Shown here: positions 1 through 5,901 of the stretch, piece by piece | Layout: every line of letters begins with the position of its first letter | How positions within the stretch are numbered: position 1 is the first letter of the stretch | Source: Chloroflexota bacterium | Lineage (GTDB): Bacteria; Chloroflexota; Dehalococcoidia; SM23-28-2; RBG-16-64-32 | Direction: 5' to 3' | DNA length: 12,226 nucleotides | Assembly (NCBI GenBank): GCA_016190405.1 | Contig: JACPQO010000137.1 | Coordinates: forward strand, 1 to 12,226 | The notes under the pieces: model-generated | What the model was told of the DNA's origin: nothing | The model's database searches: none | Seen by the model: the letters and a program-made list of their open reading frames with translations, nothing else | Program-made: the position numbers and the translations under genes

Positions 1-50
1 AGCCGGGCCACCTTCCCTGCCCCAGGCAGGACCGCTCCGTACACCTGCAT
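1..50 (-). CDS. possible 5' end of a gene running off the left edge
   Basis: On the minus strand an ATG at 50-48 opens a frame that stays open to the window edge and begins MQVYGAVLPGAGKVAR. A purine-rich AAGAGGGGGG lies about 7 bases before the ATG and could be a ribosome binding site. It follows the radical SAM gene in the same direction, about 70 bases after that gene's stop. Only 16 codons are visible, so no function can be assigned and the call rests on the start context alone. Confidence 0.4.
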   Translation of the reverse strand, partial: MQVYGAVLPGAGKVAR

Positions 51-118
51 AGGTACCCCCCTCTTGAGGCGTTTCATCCCTATACTGGTGTAACGCGATG
101 TATCTGAACGAGCTCAGC

Positions 119-1033
119 CTAGTCCGCGAACCGCCACAGCCCGTGGCGCCGCGCCGACGCCAGCGCCGCGCGGTACTCCTCGCTGGTGATGCGGCGCGAC
201 AGCTCGCGGTAGCGCAGCGCCTTGTGCTCCGGCCGGTACTGCGCCATCACGTTCAGGTAGCTGTCCCGCGATACCCCCTCGGCGATGAACCGCATCACTT
301 CTTCGGTCCCCGACAGCCCCTCGGGCAGCACCAAGTGGCGGATGATGAGCCCCCGTACCGCGATGCCGCCCTCGACCACAAGGTCACCCACCTGCCGGTG
401 CATCTCCTTCACCGCCGCCCTCGTCCCGGCGTAATAGCCCTTGACGATGGAGAACTTCCCGGCGGTCCGCTCGTCCGAGTACTTGATGTCCGGCATGTAG
501 ATGTCGACGACGCCCTCCAGCAAGCGCAGCGCCTCCAGCGAGTCGTAGCCGCCGGTGTTGTACACCAGGGGCACGCGCAGGCCGCCATCGATGGCGTCGG
601 GCATGGCCGCCAGAATCTGGGGCACGTATATCGTGGGCGAGACCAGGTTTACGTTGTGGCAGCCCATCTGCTGGAGCCGCAGCATCATCGCCGCCAGCTC
701 CGCCGGCTCTACCTCGTGGCCCATGCGGAGCTGCGATATCTCCCAGTTCTGGCAGTACACACAGGCCAGGTTGCAGGAGGCGAAGAAGATCGTCCCGGAG
801 CCGCCGGCCCCCACCAGCACCGGCTCCTCGCCGAAGTGCGGGTGATACGCGAAGACCATCGCTTGCGACCCCACCCGGCAGAAGCCGCGCCGGTCGTCCG
901 CCGCCCGGTCCACCTTGCAGCCGCGGGGACAAACCCGACAGGGCATGCGCATCAGCTCCCAGGCGGCCTCGATGCGGCGCTGGAGCTCCTCGCGGTCCAG
1001 GTTCAAATAGGAGAGCCTCGTGGCCGTGACCAT
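119..1033 (-). CDS. PflX-type radical SAM protein (pyruvate formate-lyase activating enzyme-like)
   Basis: A 304-residue radical SAM enzyme of the COG1313/PflX group, distantly related to glycyl-radical activating enzymes. Counted from the chosen start, residues 32-52 hold an N-terminal cysteine cluster (CRVCPRGC, then Cys52) typical of PflX and perhaps an extra metal site. Cys87, Cys91 and Cys94 form the CxxxCxxC motif (CNLACVYCQNWEIS) that binds the 4Fe-4S cluster used to cleave S-adenosylmethionine. The substrate of this group is unknown, and no glycyl-radical enzyme lies nearby. The start at 1033 was chosen because an upstream ATG at 1084 lies inside a palindromic repeat (1069-1098) and would add repeat-derived residues. 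The ribosome site is weak (GATGGA). Being a radical SAM protein is near certain; the exact role is open. Confidence 0.9.
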   Translation of the reverse strand: MVTATRLSYLNLDREELQRRIEAAWELMRMPCRVCPRGCKVDRAADDRRGFCRVGSQAMVFAYHPHFGEEPVLVGAGGSGTIFFASCNLACVYCQNWEISQLRMGHEVEPAELAAMMLRLQQMGCHNVNLVSPTIYVPQILAAMPDAIDGGLRVPLVYNTGGYDSLEALRLLEGVVDIYMPDIKYSDERTAGKFSIVKGYYAGTRAAVKEMHRQVGDLVVEGGIAVRGLIIRHLVLPEGLSGTEEVMRFIAEGVSRDSYLNVMAQYRPEHKALRYRELSRRITSEEYRAALASARRHGLWRFAD

Positions 1034-1068
1034 TCCATCAGCAGAATACCACCGATGACGCAGGCCAC

Positions 1069-1098
1069 TGTAGGGGCGAGGCATGCCTCGCCCCTACA
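1069..1098. repeat. 30-bp perfect palindrome, GTAGGGGC family
   Basis: A perfect 30-bp palindrome whose left half is TGTAGGGGCGAGGCA and whose right half is its reverse complement, centred on GCATGC. It supplies the TAG stop codon of nth (1096-1094) and contains an ATG that could be mistaken for the start of the radical SAM gene. A sister palindrome with the same outer arms lies at 5201-5228. It would form a strong hairpin in RNA from either strand but has no T-tract. It looks like a dispersed REP/MITE-like element. Confidence 0.85.
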
Positions 1099-1786
1099 CA
1101 TCCGTCGCCAGATACAGGGGCGCCGTGGGGCAGCGGTCCCGCAGCGGGCAATCGGGGCATCGGGGCCGCTGGGCCCGGCACAGACGCCGCCCGTGCTTGA
1201 TCAGCGATACGTGGAACGGGTAGACCTCCTCGGGCTCCAGCAGCGCCTCCAGCAGGTCGTGGGCCTGCGCCGCGCCCGCCTTCGCCGGCGCCAGCCCCAG
1301 CCGCTGCGACACCCGGTGCACGTGCGTGTCCACGGGCAGCGCCGGCCGCCCCAGGGCGAACATCAGGACGCAGGCCGCCGTCTTCGGCCCCACGCCCGGC
1401 AGCGAGCGCAGCCACTCTTTCGCGTCCGCCAGCGGCATCTCCCCCAGGAACGACAGGTCGAACGAGTTGACCCGCCGACACACCTCCTCCAGGACCGCTT
1501 TGATCCGCGGCGCCTTGATGCGGCCCAGCCCGCCCACCTGGATCTCCGCCGCGATCTCCACCGGGTCCGCCGCCATCAGTTGTTCCCACGTCGGAAAGCG
1601 CGACCGCAGCCGCATGAAGGCGCGACCGGAGTTGGCGTCCGAGGTGTTCTGCGAGAGGACCGTCAGCACCAGCTCCGTCATGGCGTCGCCGTGGGGGCGC
1701 CACACCGGCTCCCCATACAGCACCGACAGCCGCTCCACGATCTCCTTGGGCGAGAGGGTCTTCGGCGTCGACCGCGTGGTGGCCAC
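1094..1786 (-). CDS. nth: endonuclease III (DNA glycosylase/AP lyase)
   Basis: A base-excision repair enzyme that removes oxidised pyrimidines and nicks abasic sites. The protein has the helix-hairpin-helix LPGVGPKTAACVL with the catalytic Lys (residue 135 from the GTG start). It then has the LPVDTHVHRV segment with the catalytic Asp (153), and a C-terminal 4Fe-4S motif CRAQRPRCPDCPLRDRC (Cys203, 210, 213, 219) with the standard C-x6-C-x2-C-x5-C spacing. The GTG start at 1786 gives 230 residues, near the usual family length (E. coli 211). The frame is open up to an ATG at 1927 or 1903, but those starts would run over the selD start and its ribosome site, so they are less likely. It is divergent from selD and upstream of the radical SAM gene on the same strand. 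Its last codons merge into the palindrome at 1069-1098. Confidence 0.9.
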   Translation of the reverse strand: MATTRSTPKTLSPKEIVERLSVLYGEPVWRPHGDAMTELVLTVLSQNTSDANSGRAFMRLRSRFPTWEQLMAADPVEIAAEIQVGGLGRIKAPRIKAVLEEVCRRVNSFDLSFLGEMPLADAKEWLRSLPGVGPKTAACVLMFALGRPALPVDTHVHRVSQRLGLAPAKAGAAQAHDLLEALLEPEEVYPFHVSLIKHGRRLCRAQRPRCPDCPLRDRCPTAPLYLATDV

Positions 1787-1859
1787 TTCCGCCCCATTTT
1801 CGCCCCAAGGCGCGGCCGACGCCAGCGGCGAATTCGTGGTGCCCTCCAGTCTCAAAGCA

Positions 1860-1865
1860 TATACT
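1860..1865 (+). promoter_or_regulatory. candidate -10 box for selD
   Basis: TATACT (five of six match to TATAAT) lies 36 bases before the selD ATG. The -35 region 17 bp upstream (TGGTGC) is poor, so this is tentative. It sits in the 115-bp gap between nth and selD. Confidence 0.3.
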
Positions 1866-1870
1866 GGGAA

Positions 1871-1888
1871 GGCGGCGCGTTCGCCGCC
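1871..1888 (+). promoter_or_regulatory. hairpin in the selD leader
   Basis: GGCGGCG, CGTT, CGCCGCC form a perfect 7-bp all-GC stem with a 4-base loop. It ends two bases before the selD ribosome binding site (AAAGGAG, 1891-1897). It could shape access to that site or simply be a local GC palindrome. There is no T-tract, so it is not a terminator. Confidence 0.4.
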
Positions 1889-1901
1889 CGAAAGGAGTTT
1901 C

Positions 1902-2948
1902 ATGGCCGCCAAGCCCGTGCGCCTCACGGAGCTGGCCTCCTGCGCCGGTTGAGCCGGTAAAGCAGGGGCCGAAGCCCTGGCGCAGGTCCTGCGCTACCTC
2001 TCGGACAGGGTGACCGGCGAGCACCCCGGGCTGCTCGTCGGCCTCGCCATGCCCGACGACGCCGCCGTCTACAAGCTCAGCGACAAGCAGGCGGTCGTGC
2101 TAACTGTGGACTTCTTCGCGCCCCTGGTCGATGACCCCTATGAGTATGGCGCCATCGCCGCCGCCAACGCCCTCAGCGATATCTACGCCATGGGCGCCGA
2201 GGTCACCCTGGCCCTCAACATCGCCGCCTTCCCCGAGGACATGGCGCCGGAAACCATCGCCCAGATCCTGCGCGGCGGCGCTGACAAGGTAGCCGAGGCC
2301 GGCGGCGTCATCGCCGGCGGCCACACTATCATCGACGCCGAGCCCAAGTACGGCCTGTGCGCCCTGGGGCTCGCCCACCCGGACCGCGTCCTGACCAAGA
2401 CCGGCGCCCGCCCGGGCGACATCCTCTACCTGAACAAGCCCCTGGGGACGGGCATCGTTACCACGGCCGCCAAGTTCGACAAGGCGCGCCCGGAGCACCT
2501 CCAGGCCGCGATCGAGAGTATGACCCGCCTGAACCGCCACCCCTCCCACATCGTGCGCGAGGTGCAGGCCCACGCCCTCACCGACGTTACCGGCTACAGC
2601 CTGCTGGGCCACGGCTACGAGATGTCAGTGGCTAGCGGGGTGGCCCTGCGCGTCGCGGCAGCGCGGGTGCCCGTACTGCCGGGGGCTCTCCAGTACGCCG
2701 GCCAGGGCATCGTCACCGGCGGCGCCGCCCGCAACCGCAAGTACCTGGAGGGGAAGGCCAGCTTCTCCGGCCAGGTCGCCGAGGCGCTGGAGCACCTCCT
2801 TTTCGATCCCCAGACCTCCGGCGGCCTGCTGTTCGCCGTCGATTCCGCCAAAGCCGAGGATATCGAGGCCCGCTTCGCCGCCGCGCAGCTCCCCGTCTGG
2901 CGCATCGGCGAGGTGATGGAGGGCGAGGGCGTGGAGGTGGTGGCGTGA
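1902..2948 (+). CDS. selD: selenide, water dikinase (selenophosphate synthetase), selenocysteine-containing
   Basis: Makes selenophosphate from selenide and ATP for Sec-tRNA synthesis. Reading from the ATG at 1902, behind a strong ribosome site AAAGGAG, the protein starts MAAKPVRLTELASCAG. It then meets an in-frame TGA (1950-1952) and continues AGKAGAEALAQVL into the main frame. The TGA falls at residue 17 and a Lys at residue 20, exactly the positions of catalytic Cys17 and Lys20 in E. coli SelD, with RLT at 7-9 also in register. The TGA is therefore read as selenocysteine. Downstream are PDDAA (51-55), VDFFAPLVDDPYEYG, AAANALSDIYAMG, GGHTIID and DPQTSGGLLFAV, all SelD hallmarks. The total is 348 residues (E. 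coli 347). A GTG at 2010 is the first start after the TGA, but starting there would delete the active site. The 3' end has a partial copy at 5133-5204. Confidence 0.95.
1962..1981 (+). promoter_or_regulatory. candidate bacterial SECIS hairpin of selD
   Basis: Just after the Sec TGA (1950-1952), CAGGG (1963-1967) can pair with CCCTG (1975-1979) around the 7-base loop GCCGAAG, which starts with a G. An alternative fold pairs GGGGC with GCCCT around a CGAA loop and adds two outer pairs past an A-G mismatch. The loop begins about 16 bases after the TGA, a distance like that of the E. coli fdhF SECIS, which SelB binds to deliver Sec-tRNA. Assigned by position and fold only. Confidence 0.6.
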
Positions 2949-2957
2949 TCGGGCTCT

Positions 2958-2971
2958 ACAACCGCGGTTGT
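2958..2971. promoter_or_regulatory. 14-bp perfect palindrome after selD
   Basis: ACAACCGCGGTTGT is a perfect 14-bp palindrome beginning 10 bases after the selD stop. It is about 105 bases before the exported-protein operon. There is no T-tract, so a terminator is unlikely; a protein-binding site is possible. No convincing -35/-10 pair was found in 2949-3077. Confidence 0.35.
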
Positions 2972-3077
2972 GGAAAACATGACCGTGTGAGGCAAAGTCT
3001 TACAACAATACCTGCTTCTGCCCGACAGACAGCAGACGGAGGGGAGGCATAACCTAACGTGGGGAATTAGGAGAGAA

Positions 3078-3821
3078 ATGACTCGCAGAGGTAGGCTGCC
3101 ACCCGCCGCTTCCTGGCTACTCCGGGTAGCCATCCTGTTTTCTCTCGTCGTGGTCACCGTGCTGATGTCCACCGGGACGGCCGTCGCTCATAGCCCCAGG
3201 GGATATGCGATAGTGTACGAGTGGACAAACGGGTGGTTCAGGGGTGCTCAGGCGAGGATCGACACCGCAAACCCGGACCTTGGAAGCGGCGAGTTCACTA
3301 ATGAAACTCTGTGGGCCATCGATACCGATACTTGCGGCGGCTTCAGTTGGGTGGAGGGAGGCTGGTCCAAGCGCGCGGAGTGGGGCGGGCAGCTCAGATA
3401 CAAGTTCATGTACAAGATGCAACCAACATGCATATTCGCGAAATATAACATCTATGAGTCACCCCAGTACGGGTCCTGGCACACCTACCGAATTCAGTAT
3501 TGCGACACGTGCGGCCCAAACGCGTACTGGTTTCTGTACATAGATGACGTCTGGAAGGCGGGCGTACTGACAGGATGGGTGTTCGCGGAGTACTTGGAAT
3601 CCGGCGGTGAGGTTTTGCCCGAGGGGATCGCCATGGGGCCGGGAAACCTATGGTCCCCGAAGTACCAGAACCAGAACGGCGTCTGGACGAACTGGTACGG
3701 CCCAGACGACTGGCACTGCGACCCGCCCGAGGATCCAGCCTACAACGCATACTTCAATTCTGCTGCGGACCTCTACAACTGGGGATATGACCTGAGCGGA
3801 CCAGGCTGCGTTAAGCTGTAA
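3078..3821 (+). CDS. secreted Trp/Tyr-rich protein of unknown function
   Basis: A 247-residue protein with a clear Sec signal peptide: basic start (MTRRGR), hydrophobic core about 13-30, and a likely signal peptidase I site after AVA at 35-37. The mature part is about 210 residues and very rich in Trp, Tyr and Asn. It has six cysteines (86, 118, 142, 145, 214, 244) that could form disulfides outside the cell, including CDTC. The pattern (RGAQARIDTANPDL, WVEGGWSKR, YRIQYCD, WFLYIDDVW) suggests a beta-rich, lectin- or neprosin-like fold, but I do not recognise a specific family. The start is supported by AGGAG at 3069-3073. It is the first gene of a same-strand set of three, and the next starts 10 bases after its stop. 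Codon use is looser (ATA, TAT, AAA) and G+C lower than in the flanking genes, which hints at acquisition. Confidence 0.8.
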   Translation: MTRRGRLPPAASWLLRVAILFSLVVVTVLMSTGTAVAHSPRGYAIVYEWTNGWFRGAQARIDTANPDLGSGEFTNETLWAIDTDTCGGFSWVEGGWSKRAEWGGQLRYKFMYKMQPTCIFAKYNIYESPQYGSWHTYRIQYCDTCGPNAYWFLYIDDVWKAGVLTGWVFAEYLESGGEVLPEGIAMGPGNLWSPKYQNQNGVWTNWYGPDDWHCDPPEDPAYNAYFNSAADLYNWGYDLSGPGCVKL

Positions 3822-3831
3822 GGACCAGTAG

Positions 3832-4686
3832 ATGAAGCAGCGTCTCGGTAGCGACCGGGCTTGGCGGATAGCCGGATCTGCCCTTGTCGGCGGGCTCCTG
3901 CTCCTCGCATACGCCTGCGGTGGGGCCACGCCAGAGTCAGCGCCACACCAAGAGAGGGGTGCCGTGGCAGAGGGGCCGGCCTTCCCGGCGTTCGAACGGA
4001 CGGGGCAGTACCGCGCCACGGACCAGAACATAACACTGGTCGTGCATGCCTTCGGGGTCTACCCGCCGCAGATGCACTTTATCTACAGCCTGACGGGCCT
4101 GCCTCAACAGGTGGCCGGCACGGACCTGGCCCTCAGCGACGACCTGGGACGGGAGTACCAGGTCCGGCAGAACGCCATCCTGGGGCAGTCAGACGGTGTC
4201 GCGCTGGGGGTCCTCATCACCGAGCCCTACAAGACCAGGGGATCCACCCTCTACCTACGGGGCGCCTCCATTACCTTCAAAGGTGGGGAGACCCTCAAAG
4301 GCGACTGGTCGTTCCCGGTGCTGGGGAACAACTCCCCCGAGGAGGACGTCGGCATGGAAGGCGGCCGGGTGGCGCCCGAAGTGGTAACCGTGGGCGATAG
4401 AACCCTCGCCCTCGCCGGGCCCCCAGGGGCACTTTCCGCTGCGCATCCCCCGGGGGGGTCTATTGAAGAACTACTCGTTTACTACTCTGGCACCACTAGC
4501 AGGATCCACGGCCTTGTCGACCCAAACGGGACAAGCAGGCCCCTGACGCCCCAGGAGCTGCGGGATATCATGGGCTCTAACGCTGGCGGACCGCTGCCAG
4601 CGGAACCCGGTTTCCCGCGTTGGGACGATAGCAACCCGGGAACGGGCGACGCGATCTACCCGCCACCTCCCGGCTTCCCCCGCTGA
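3832..4686 (+). CDS. putative lipoprotein of unknown function
   Basis: A 284-residue exported protein. A basic start (MKQRLGSDRAWR) leads to a hydrophobic stretch about 13-28 ending AYAC. Cys29 is the likely lipidated residue, although Ala-Tyr-Ala is not a standard lipobox. A disordered linker follows. Residues about 55-165 form a beta-rich domain (QYRATDQNITLVV, LALSDDLGREYQV, TLYLRGASITF, DWSFPVLGN) that vaguely recalls the Ig-like DUF4179/DUF5643 type domains; this is only a resemblance. The C-terminal tail is Pro/Gly-rich and carries PGFPR twice, at 259-263 and as the last five residues. AAGGA at 3820-3824 serves as ribosome site and overlaps the previous stop codon, so the two genes are probably cotranslated. 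It is the middle gene of the exported-protein operon. Confidence 0.75.
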   Translation: MKQRLGSDRAWRIAGSALVGGLLLLAYACGGATPESAPHQERGAVAEGPAFPAFERTGQYRATDQNITLVVHAFGVYPPQMHFIYSLTGLPQQVAGTDLALSDDLGREYQVRQNAILGQSDGVALGVLITEPYKTRGSTLYLRGASITFKGGETLKGDWSFPVLGNNSPEEDVGMEGGRVAPEVVTVGDRTLALAGPPGALSAAHPPGGSIEELLVYYSGTTSRIHGLVDPNGTSRPLTPQELRDIMGSNAGGPLPAEPGFPRWDDSNPGTGDAIYPPPPGFPR

Positions 4687-4696
4687 GGGGCAGCGG
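4680..4696 (+). promoter_or_regulatory. hairpin with the ribosome site in its loop
   Basis: CCGCTG (4680-4685) pairs with CAGCGG (4691-4696) around the loop AGGGG. The stop codon of the 3832-4686 gene lies partly in the left arm, and AGGGG is the only ribosome-site-like sequence before the ATG at 4701. A ribosome ending the upstream gene would open the stem and expose the site, so this could couple translation of the two genes. Confidence 0.4.
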
Positions 4697-4700
4697 CTGC

Positions 4701-5132
4701 ATGCGCGGGTACCTGTACCTGGCGCTCCTGATGCTTCCGGGTTGTCTTGCCCTGGCATCAACCGCGTGCAGAGACGGGAGCCCTGGCGGCGCCGGCGTTT
4801 CCCAAGCCGAGCAGCAGGCCCTGGAGCTTGCGGCGGACGCCGCCCGCAGCGAGGGTGTCCTCGAGGGCGATCCCTCGGACATCTCCGCCGAGAGGATGTC
4901 GCTGGCGGAGGCAGAGCGGCGGCTGGTGGAGTGGGGAGCTACGCTGGCCCAGATCGCCAACTACCCGCCGCCGGAAACGGCGGTCTGGCTGGTCGTCATC
5001 CGTGGCCGTGGATACCAACCCGGGCCGCCCCCCTTCCAGCCAAAGCTGGAATGCCTTGAGGTTCGCGTCATAATCCTCGAAGACCCGCCGCGCGATCTGG
5101 CCTTGTTCGGCCGGCCGGTTGAGGAATGCTGA
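4701..5132 (+). CDS. small putative lipoprotein of unknown function
   Basis: A 143-residue exported protein with a hydrophobic N-terminus and two possible lipidation cysteines, Cys15 (in LPGC) and Cys23 (in STAC). The mature part has an Ala/Glu-rich helical segment at about 34-84 (QAEQQALELAADAARSEG and AEAERRLVEWG). A short beta-rich end follows (AVWLVVIRGRGY and CLEVRVIILEDPP). It ends in Cys, so a disulfide with the Cys of KLECLEV is possible. The start is 14 bases after the previous stop, in a probably coupled arrangement. No family is recognised. The gene's stop codon sits at the exact edge of the duplicated selD 3' end, so it marks the right limit of the inserted block. Confidence 0.7.
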   Translation: MRGYLYLALLMLPGCLALASTACRDGSPGGAGVSQAEQQALELAADAARSEGVLEGDPSDISAERMSLAEAERRLVEWGATLAQIANYPPPETAVWLVVIRGRGYQPGPPPFQPKLECLEVRVIILEDPPRDLALFGRPVEEC

Positions 5133-5204
5133 CAGCCGCCGGGCTCCCCGTCTGGCGCGTGGGTGAGATCCCTCAAAGGCGAGGGTGTCCGGGTTGTTGC
5201 GTAG
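5133..5204 (+). pseudogene. second, frameshifted copy of the selD 3' end
   Basis: Bases here reproduce the end of selD (2880-2948). CTCCCCGTCTGGCGC is identical at 2889-2903 and 5144-5158, and the translation AAGLPVWRVGEI matches selD AAQLPVWRIGEV. After one extra base the copy resumes as KGEGVRVVA-stop against EGEGVEVVA-stop. The copy has no start and no upstream selD sequence, so it is a fragment. Its TAG stop (5202-5204) is part of the palindrome 5201-5228. It is either the displaced original end of selD or the scar of an insertion. Confidence 0.8.
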
Positions 5205-5228
5205 GGGCGCAGCATGCTGCGCCCCTAC
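5201..5228. repeat. 28-bp perfect palindrome, GTAGGGGC family
   Basis: A perfect 28-bp palindrome with left half GTAGGGGCGCAGCA, centred on GCATGC. It shares the outer GTAGGGGCG arm and GCATGC centre with the one at 1069-1098 but differs in between by paired changes. It supplies the TAG of the selD remnant. Three ATCCGTT words follow at 5229, 5237 and 5247, running into the end of the acetyltransferase gene. Confidence 0.85.
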
Positions 5229-5244
5229 ATCCGTTTATCCGTTC

Positions 5245-5775
5245 CTATCCGTTGTCGAATTCCAGCCGCATGGCGTGCAGCATCTGGCGGAGCTGGGGCA
5301 TCGTGGAGACGCCCCGGTACTGGAACGACTGCCGCACCGCCGGCTCGAAGTCCTCCAGCCGGCACTCCCGGAACCCGTAGCGGGCGAAGAACGAAGCCGC
5401 GTGCATCGTGAACAGGTACACCCGCTGCACGCCCCGCCGCCGCGCCTCTGCCAGCGCCGCCTCCGTCAGCCGCCGGCCCTGCCTGCCGCCGCGCAACTCC
5501 GGCGCCACGACTACGGACCGCAGCATGGCTGCTTCGCCATACACTTCCAGGCCGGCGCTGCCGACGGCGCGTCCCCCTTCCTCCAGCACGAAGAACGTCT
5601 CCAGGTGCTCACGAATCTGATAGGGCGGCAGGCCTTCCGCCGACAGCAGCAGCTCGATCTGCGGGATGTCGCCTTCGCGCGCCGGCCGCAGCGTCGGACG
5701 GCCGTGCTCAGGTGGGGACGGGCGCCGGCGGTCAGACACTTGGCGTCGTCGGAGAGGATGCTTCTTCCCGCTCAT
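5245..5775 (-). CDS. GNAT-family N-acetyltransferase (ArsN2-like)
   Basis: A 176-residue acetyl-CoA-dependent acetyltransferase. The core starts at TLRPAREGDIPQIELLL and holds VGSAGLEVYGEAAMLRSVVVAPELRGGRQGRRL. This includes the RSVVV strand and the acetyl-CoA loop (RGGRQGRRL, in place of the usual R/Q-x-x-G-x-G/A). It then has FFARYGFRECRLEDF, the end of the GNAT fold. The order resembles ArsN2-type proteins, but no arsenic genes are nearby, so the substrate is unknown. The start is uncertain. The ATG at 5775 lies inside a repeat hairpin (5767-5800) and lacks a ribosome site, while a GTG at 5739 would give 164 residues and also lacks one. Residues before about 35 are repeat-derived or low-complexity. 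Confidence 0.85.
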   Translation of the reverse strand: MSGKKHPLRRRQVSDRRRPSPPEHGRPTLRPAREGDIPQIELLLSAEGLPPYQIREHLETFFVLEEGGRAVGSAGLEVYGEAAMLRSVVVAPELRGGRQGRRLTEAALAEARRRGVQRVYLFTMHAASFFARYGFRECRLEDFEPAVRQSFQYRGVSTMPQLRQMLHAMRLEFDNG

Positions 5776-5800
5776 GGTGAGGTATCGAACCACGAGTGGG
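5767..5800 (+). repeat. hairpin repeat, copy 1
   Basis: CCCGCTCATGG and CCACGAGTGGG pair (one A-C mismatch, one G-T pair) around the 12-base loop TGAGGTATCGAA. The same loop appears in reverse orientation in copy 2 (5832-5863). The element covers the ATG of the acetyltransferase. Confidence 0.75.
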
Positions 5801-5831
5801 AGCACGAGGCCCGCATGCGAAGCTCAACTTG

Positions 5832-5863
5832 CCGCTCATCCTTCGATACCTCAGGACGAGCGG
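5832..5863 (-). repeat. hairpin repeat, copy 2 (inverted)
   Basis: CCGCTCATCC and GGACGAGCGG pair at 9 of 10 positions around the loop TTCGATACCTCA, the reverse complement of the copy 1 loop. Two inner stem pairs are swapped relative to copy 1, so pairing is kept. Together the two copies form a head-to-head pair like REP/BIME elements. The gap from here to the htpX stop (5902) holds nothing else I can identify. Confidence 0.75.
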
Positions 5864-5901
5864 GAAGCTGCGTGGTCGGTCACCACCCATGGTCCCACCC
5901 C

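Noticed and set aside
81..86. TATACT as a plus-strand -10 box
   Set aside because: The nearest -35-like sequence (TTGAGG at 64-69) is only 11 bp away and no plus-strand gene follows.
1051..1084. Upstream ATG of the radical SAM gene at 1084
   Set aside because: It lies inside the palindromic repeat and adds residues unlike the family; the ATG at 1033 fits better.
1871..1888. Rho-independent terminator before selD
   Set aside because: The stem is strong, but no T-tract follows on either strand.
1787..1927. Upstream starts of nth at 1927 or 1903
   Set aside because: They would overlap the selD start and its ribosome site, and would add about 47 residues with no family similarity.
98..1960. 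Open frame of about 620 codons on the plus strand
   Set aside because: It is antisense to the radical SAM gene and nth, whose families are clear. Its translation is a low-complexity mix of Arg, His, Pro and Gln, typical of the opposite strand of GC-rich genes.
2010..2012. GTG as the selD start
   Set aside because: It lacks a ribosome site and would remove the catalytic residue 17 and Lys20. The ATG at 1902 has a strong ribosome site and the full conserved N-terminus once TGA is read as Sec.
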